The notes beneath the pieces were generated by a model that was not told the origin of the DNA, searched no databases, and saw only the letters and a list, made by a program, of their open reading frames with translations. From Bacteroidota bacterium (GTDB lineage: Bacteria; Bacteroidota; Bacteroidia; Chitinophagales; Chitinophagaceae), in assembly GCA_026391115.1 (NCBI GenBank), contig JAPLER010000152.1, forward strand, positions 1 through 9,299: a stretch of DNA of 9,299 nt, read 5' to 3'. Positions 5,746-9,299 of this stretch are shown in pieces; the stretch's first letter is position 1, and each line of letters begins with the position of its first letter. The translations under genes were made by a program, and so were the position numbers.

Positions 5746-5991
5746 ATGAGTGCGTTGGAATTAAAAATTTATGAAATGTTTAAAACTAGGTTCTCTGAGC
5801 AAGAAGCTAGTTTGGTAATTGAATATTTTGAATCTAAAGCTGAAGAAAAAATTCAACAAAAAAAAGAAACATTTTTAACAAAAGAAGACAAAATAGAATT
5901 GATTAGAACAATATATATTGTTGGACTAGTTCAATTTTTGGCTATAGTTGGTAGTGTACTTTTGATTGCTAATTTTATGTTAAAGAAATAG
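5746..5991 (+). CDS. Small coiled-coil protein with C-terminal membrane anchor (DUF1640/CCDC90-like)
   Basis: The product has 81 residues. A charged helical region (residues about 1-50, with EMFKTRFSEQEASLVIEYFE and EEKIQQKKE) is followed by a membrane segment at about 55-77 and ends in LKK. This layout, a short coiled coil next to one C-terminal membrane helix, resembles small bacterial relatives of the DUF1640/CCDC90 group, whose bacterial role is not established. The start at 5746 is set by the promoter 15 bases upstream. The gene converges on the potassium-channel gene with a gap of only 19 bases and no obvious terminator hairpin between them. The DUF1640 relationship is inference from layout and remembered sequence. 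Confidence 0.72.
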   Translation: MSALELKIYEMFKTRFSEQEASLVIEYFESKAEEKIQQKKETFLTKEDKIELIRTIYIVGLVQFLAIVGSVLLIANFMLKK

Positions 5992-6010
5992 AAAACCAAA
6001 AATAATTTCA

Positions 6011-7021
6011 CTAATTCACATTATGTTTCATTGCATCAATTTGTTGCTTATTGCCGAGTACAATTACTTTCATACCTTGTGTTATTAATATATCATCGTT
6101 TGGATTAATAATGAATTTGCCATTGGCTTCTTTAATACCAATACTAGTTACGCCAGTTTTTTTCCAATCCATTATGGTGCGTAAACTTTTACCTTGTATT
6201 TCTGGTGGAAGCATAGCATAATCAACACTTTCAATATTTATACTTTCACCCTCATCACCTGTTAAATATTCAATAAATTCAATAACATCTGGTTTGCTTA
6301 TTTGCGTAGCCATAAAAGTACCACCCAATAGTTCTGGCATACTTATACTATTTGCACCAGCTGTTTTTAATTTATTGATAGAGGTGTGATTGGATGCCCT
6401 ACTTACAATTTTTAAATTTGGGTTTAATTGTTTGCCACTTAATACTACAAATACATTTTGAGCATCATTTGGTAATGCACAAATAAGGCTATGAGCCTTT
6501 TCTATACCAGCTCTTTTTAATACAGTGTCATCAGTAGCATCACCAATTAAATGCATTACATCTGTGCTTTCATTTTGTCGCCATAAATCAATCATTTCTG
6601 GTCTGCTATCTATTACAATAAAATCAATTTTATGTGTCAAAAGTGTTCTTGCCGTTTGCTGTCCATTACGCCCAAAGCCACATATAACAACGTGTTGATT
6701 TAATTCGTTAACTTGTTTCATAAGTTTTCTGTTTTTTAGAAAATTTTTCATTTCGCCGCTAGTAATATATCTTGTAATAACAGCAAATGAGTAAGTAAAT
6801 AAAGTAAAAGAAGTGATGATAAATCCAATATTGAAAAGCCTTCCTGCGGTGCTTAATGGTTTGGTTTCGCCATAGCCAATGGTAGTAACAGTAATAACTG
6901 TCATGTACAACGCATCAAAAAAATTAAATCCTTCAATGAGCATAAAACCACAAACACCTAGCAGCATTATTGCTAATACAACAATAAACCAAAAAGTAAG
7001 TGGATGTAATTTTTTAAACAT
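6011..7021 (-). CDS. Two-helix potassium channel with RCK (TrkA-N/TrkA-C) domains
   Basis: The product has 336 residues with the build of MthK-like ligand-gated K+ channels, which assemble as tetramers in the inner membrane. It has a first membrane helix at about 10-30, a pore loop with the selectivity filter TTIGYGE (Thr47-Gly51 is the K+ signature) and a second helix at about 62-83. A linker leads to the cytoplasmic RCK domain: the Rossmann motif GFGRNG at 115-120, an Asp at 138 ending the second strand (nucleotide binding), and GDATDD at 160-165. A TrkA-C-like domain fills about 245-336. All key filter and nucleotide-binding residues are present, so the protein looks functional. It is last in the minus-strand run, 73 bases below the SprT-like gene, and may use its own weak promoter. 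The activating ligand cannot be read from sequence. Confidence 0.93.
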   Translation of the reverse strand: MFKKLHPLTFWFIVVLAIMLLGVCGFMLIEGFNFFDALYMTVITVTTIGYGETKPLSTAGRLFNIGFIITSFTLFTYSFAVITRYITSGEMKNFLKNRKLMKQVNELNQHVVICGFGRNGQQTARTLLTHKIDFIVIDSRPEMIDLWRQNESTDVMHLIGDATDDTVLKRAGIEKAHSLICALPNDAQNVFVVLSGKQLNPNLKIVSRASNHTSINKLKTAGANSISMPELLGGTFMATQISKPDVIEFIEYLTGDEGESINIESVDYAMLPPEIQGKSLRTIMDWKKTGVTSIGIKEANGKFIINPNDDILITQGMKVIVLGNKQQIDAMKHNVN

Positions 7022-7077
7022 ATTGCAATGTAATAAATTTTATCATTAGAATAACAAGGAATTATTTATATAATTAC

Positions 7078-7094
7078 ATACTTTTTGCAAGTAT
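7078..7094 (-). terminator. Short hairpin directly below the SprT-like gene
   Basis: ATACTT (7078-7083) and AAGTAT (7089-7094) pair perfectly around a 5-base loop, abutting the stop codon at 7095. On the minus strand the following sequence is AT-rich without a real T-run. It is probably a weak or partial terminator, so read-through into the channel gene is possible. Confidence 0.3.
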
Positions 7095-7715
7095 TTAAAC
7101 AATTTTTATTTCTGCAATAGCACTAAATGAATATAGTTTTCCTGTAGCTATTTCTATACATTCATATCTTTTTCTACGCAATAATCCTTTTTTAAAAGTT
7201 CTACCTTTTTCTGTTTCAAATAAACTGCCCACAGGCAATGCCGCAATTGTGGTATGTCCTTCTTTGTTGTTAGTATTATACTGTCTTAATACTTTTAATA
7301 ATTCAGTTTCGCCATTGGCAGTTGCAGCAGGATTATTAATGGTTTTATACAATGCATTAGCAATGTCAGTGGGGAATATATCTTTTTGTAAAAAGGAAAA
7401 AAGCAAGTTGGAATAATTTTTTTTCCATTCTTTTCCGTGAGATTCTACTTTGTTGGCAAATTGTTCAAACGTAAGCAGGTGTGCTATTTCGTGCAGTAGT
7501 GTAATTAAAAATTCATACTTATTTAAGTTTCCATTTACACTTATTCTATGATTCTTATTTTGATGAGAATGTCTGTAATCGCCAAGTATAGATTTGCGTT
7601 GTTTGGTAACTGTTAGGTGTACTTTATATTGATGAATATAAGTAACCACATCACTAAAACTATTTTCTGGTAAATATGCAGCTAGTGCCTGCATTGGATG
7701 CTCATTTATTCCCAT
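7095..7715 (-). CDS. SprT-like zinc metalloprotein
   Basis: The product has 206 residues. The zinc-protease signature HEIAH (His75-Glu76-His79) in LITLLHEIAHLL, followed by SHGKEW with His93 as likely third ligand, marks it as a SprT-like domain protein. The fold is related to the protease domain of eukaryotic Spartan, which degrades DNA-crosslinked proteins; the bacterial role is not settled. The C-terminal part (about 140-206) lacks a Cys-based zinc ribbon; instead it ends in a beta-rich segment with KGLLRRKRYECIEIATGKLY, typical of Bacteroidota versions. It appears soluble. Its first 14 bases overlap the 3' end of the AtpI-like gene, which suggests translational coupling. Confidence 0.88.
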   Translation of the reverse strand: MGINEHPMQALAAYLPENSFSDVVTYIHQYKVHLTVTKQRKSILGDYRHSHQNKNHRISVNGNLNKYEFLITLLHEIAHLLTFEQFANKVESHGKEWKKNYSNLLFSFLQKDIFPTDIANALYKTINNPAATANGETELLKVLRQYNTNNKEGHTTIAALPVGSLFETEKGRTFKKGLLRRKRYECIEIATGKLYSFSAIAEIKIV

Positions 7716-8112
7716 TGTTTTTATTCAATTTCAAAGCAATTTTTACTTCTAAATATGCATAAATAAAATACAATACCATTCCACAATACACAGCATAAAT
7801 ACTTTTATTAATACCACTCATTTTGGCATAAGCAAAAGTTACAATAGCTACCACCATAAATTTTATTAAAGTGCTTAACATAATGCTTCTTATTAGTGCT
7901 TTTGAATTATTGCTTTGCAACGCTTTGTTGTGTAGAGCAATGCACAGTGTGCTTATAAAAAATAAGATACAATTAGCTGCAAACACAACTTTGGCATCAA
8001 TATGTGCTTGTTCAAGTCTGCCTCTAAAACCAAGGATAAAGCAATTGCTAAAAATGAAAACGGTGAAAATGGGTGTTATAAGCTTGAAAAAAGTATTGTT
8101 ATTGGGCTGCAT
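7702..8112 (-). CDS. Small four-helix membrane protein, AtpI-like
   Basis: The product has 136 residues with four predicted membrane segments (about 8-28, 41-62, 73-95, 103-123) and a basic tail (LKLNKNNGNK). The size, helix spacing and the end YLEVKIALKLNK resemble the small AtpI-like membrane proteins found beside ATP synthase genes in Bacteroidota, but no atp genes are present here, so this is a structural likeness rather than an assignment. The gene overlaps the SprT-like gene by 14 bases and follows the anchored protein gene after 61 bases, so it is the middle member of a minus-strand operon. Confidence 0.65.
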   Translation of the reverse strand: MQPNNNTFFKLITPIFTVFIFSNCFILGFRGRLEQAHIDAKVVFAANCILFFISTLCIALHNKALQSNNSKALIRSIMLSTLIKFMVVAIVTFAYAKMSGINKSIYAVYCGMVLYFIYAYLEVKIALKLNKNNGNK

Positions 8113-8173
8113 TTTTTTGAGTTAGTATTGTAATTTAGTTTTTCTACATAGCTTTTGTCAAGCAAATATATTT

Positions 8174-8644
8174 CTATCTTCTTCGTCTTTTACGTCTTGG
8201 TTTATCATCACTATCATCATTATTTCTTTTGTTTCTCTTACTATTATCTTTATAGTTATCTTCTGGCTGAGATTGCACATTAATTTTATTGGTATCTAAA
8301 ACTAAAGTAGCATCTCCCTTAAAAGCTTTTTCCAGTCCATTTAAATATTGCTCATTAAATTTTATGGCTTGTTCCAAAGAATCTGTCCTTGCTTTTAACA
8401 ACTGTAATTGTGTTAAAGATTTTTTGTTGCCATAGCCAGGTATGTAATATTTTAAAGGGGTAAATACCAATAAACAAATGGTTAAACCTACCAATAAAAT
8501 AAAAGTAGAACTAAGTGCAACGTACAAACTAACACGACTTAACTTAAAAGTCACTACTTCTTCAAAAGTATCATCATTGGTTACAACTAAACGATATTTG
8601 TTACGAAGTCTCTTTATTGTAATATTTTCTGTTATATTCGCCAT
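8174..8644 (-). CDS. Single-pass inner-membrane protein with periplasmic coiled coil and charged tail
   Basis: The product has 156 residues. A cytoplasmic N-terminus with KYRLVVTNDDTFEEVVTFKLSR (17-38) precedes a membrane helix at about 40-62, then FTPLKYYIPGYG (61-72) and a short coiled coil (about 76-108). The tail after 126 is low-complexity and highly charged, going from Asp-rich (NNDDSDD) to RRKRRRR at the very end. The N-terminal half resembles the anchor region that precedes M23-type peptidase or MreC-like periplasmic domains in Bacteroidota envelope proteins, but no catalytic domain follows here. It is first in a four-gene minus-strand run and divergent from porW with 101 bases between starts. 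The function is unknown; an envelope role is inference. Confidence 0.75.
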   Translation of the reverse strand: MANITENITIKRLRNKYRLVVTNDDTFEEVVTFKLSRVSLYVALSSTFILLVGLTICLLVFTPLKYYIPGYGNKKSLTQLQLLKARTDSLEQAIKFNEQYLNGLEKAFKGDATLVLDTNKINVQSQPEDNYKDNSKRNKRNNDDSDDKPRRKRRRR

Positions 8645-8655
8645 TCTAATTAAAA

Positions 8656-8680
8656 CAAAAATAAAGGTTATCCACCTTTA
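8656..8680 (-). promoter_or_regulatory. -7 element (TATTTTTG) overlapped by an inverted repeat
   Basis: Minus-strand TATTTTTG (8663-8656) matches TAnnTTTG, 11 bases above the start at 8644. An inverted repeat TAAAGGT-TATCC-ACCTTTA (8662-8680) begins inside this element and extends upstream, a position suited to an operator. For the divergent porW gene, only a weak element TATTATTG (8732-8739) is seen, 6 bases from its ATG. Confidence 0.45.
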
Positions 8681-8745
8681 ATCTTAAAAACTTTGTGTAT
8701 GTAAAAATAATTCTACTTTTATCTATAGATTTATTATTGGCAAGT

Positions 8746-9299
8746 ATGAAATTATCTTTTGCAAAAAAAATAGCATTTGTATTATGTTTTTCTTATGTGG
8801 GTTTGGCTATGGCTCAACCTGGAACTTCTATTGACTTAGAAAAAGAAAAGCCTGAGAAGTATAAAGAGAAATTATTGAACAGCGAAAAAACGCCTGATAA
8901 GAAAATTGGCTTTCTGAAAAGATTTGCTAATAATACCATTACACACTATAATTATTACTATAATTCCACAGTAAAACTTGATGAAATTCTTGAAAGAGCT
9001 AAGTCTAGTTTTGTTGATGATTATACACAACTATTGCCTTTTTATAATTATAGTTTATCTGCAACAGCCCAAGATAAAGATATAGATTCCATAATCCATA
9101 AATGCAATGCTGGTATATTATTACACGATTTACGTAGCGATTGGGTTGATGATATGTATATGCTTTTGGGTAAAGCCTATATGCTTCGCAAAAATTTTGA
9201 TAGTGCGTATTATGTGTTTCAATATTTGAACTATATATATGCACCAAAAGATGATGGTTATGATGTGCCTATTGGCAGTAATGAAAGTAATGAAGAAGG
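8746..9299 (+). CDS. porW: Type IX secretion / gliding motility TPR protein SprE/PorW, N-terminal part (partial)
   Basis: The first 184 codons of a long gene that leaves the window. SprE/PorW is an envelope TPR protein of the type IX secretion system, needed for secretion and gliding, and reported to bridge the PorK/PorN ring and other translocon parts. Recognisable blocks are HYNYYYNSTVKLDEILERAK (about 66-85), DDYTQLLPFYNYS, AGILLHDLRSDWVDDMYMLLGKAY and DSAYYVFQYLNYIYAPK, all characteristic of this family and forming the first TPR helices. The N-terminus is a signal peptide (MKLSFAKKIAFVLCFSYVGLAMA, cleavage likely before Gln24); Cys14 is not in a lipobox, unlike the lipoprotein form described for PorW. 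The ATG at 8746 is chosen because it starts this signal peptide. It is divergent from gene 8174-8644. Confidence 0.85.
   Translation, partial: MKLSFAKKIAFVLCFSYVGLAMAQPGTSIDLEKEKPEKYKEKLLNSEKTPDKKIGFLKRFANNTITHYNYYYNSTVKLDEILERAKSSFVDDYTQLLPFYNYSLSATAQDKDIDSIIHKCNAGILLHDLRSDWVDDMYMLLGKAYMLRKNFDSAYYVFQYLNYIYAPKDDGYDVPIGSNESNEE

Noticed and set aside
9005..9247. Minus-strand open frame inside porW
   Set aside because: It is antisense to strongly conserved SprE/PorW blocks and its product is low-complexity Tyr/Asn/His-rich, as expected from the complement of that coding sequence.

Overview
The window looks like the chromosome of an AT-rich member of the Bacteroidota, most likely close to the Chitinophagaceae/Sphingobacteriia. 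The grounds are a type IX secretion protein of the SprE/PorW type at the right edge, TAnnTTTG-type -7 promoter elements, a near absence of Shine-Dalgarno sites, short intergenic repeats seen in this phylum, and a MiaE tRNA hydroxylase, which needs O2 and so suggests aerobic life. No mobile element, tRNA, rRNA or CRISPR array was found. Genus-level placement is inference.

Layout. Positions 1-1736 hold one minus-strand transcription unit: a TAnnTTTG promoter, two small very acidic proteins that resemble each other (1709-1260 and 1251-799), then the first 250 codons of a large single-chain restriction-modification enzyme with a PD-(D/E)xK nuclease domain (752 to beyond the left edge). A perfect 12-bp-stem terminator (1764-1794) insulates this unit from the gene before it. 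Next on the minus strand come an unrecognised helical protein with an uncertain start (2367-1852), a DUF2721 membrane protein (3036-2584), an LptF/LptG-family lipopolysaccharide-export permease (4258-3155) and a four-helix membrane protein of unknown role (4887-4393) with its own terminator. Two plus-strand genes follow: miaE (5018-5635) and a small coiled-coil, single-helix membrane protein (5746-5991). They meet a four-gene minus-strand run of a single-membrane anchored protein, an AtpI-like membrane protein, a SprT-like metalloprotein and a two-helix potassium channel with an RCK domain (8644 down to 6011). A plus-strand porW/sprE gene (8746 onward) diverges from that run and leaves the window.

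Most of the window is housekeeping: envelope biogenesis, ion transport, tRNA modification and secretion. The accessory part is the left 1.7 kb. There the pairing of two acidic paralogues with a restriction enzyme is the best candidate for an undescribed functional association. Other points of interest are two arrays of 7-bp repeats whose last unit supplies the stop codon of the adjacent gene, a Bacteroidota interspersed repeat read through in frame inside the restriction gene, palindromes overlapping two promoters, and an apparent start-codon problem at 2367-2430.
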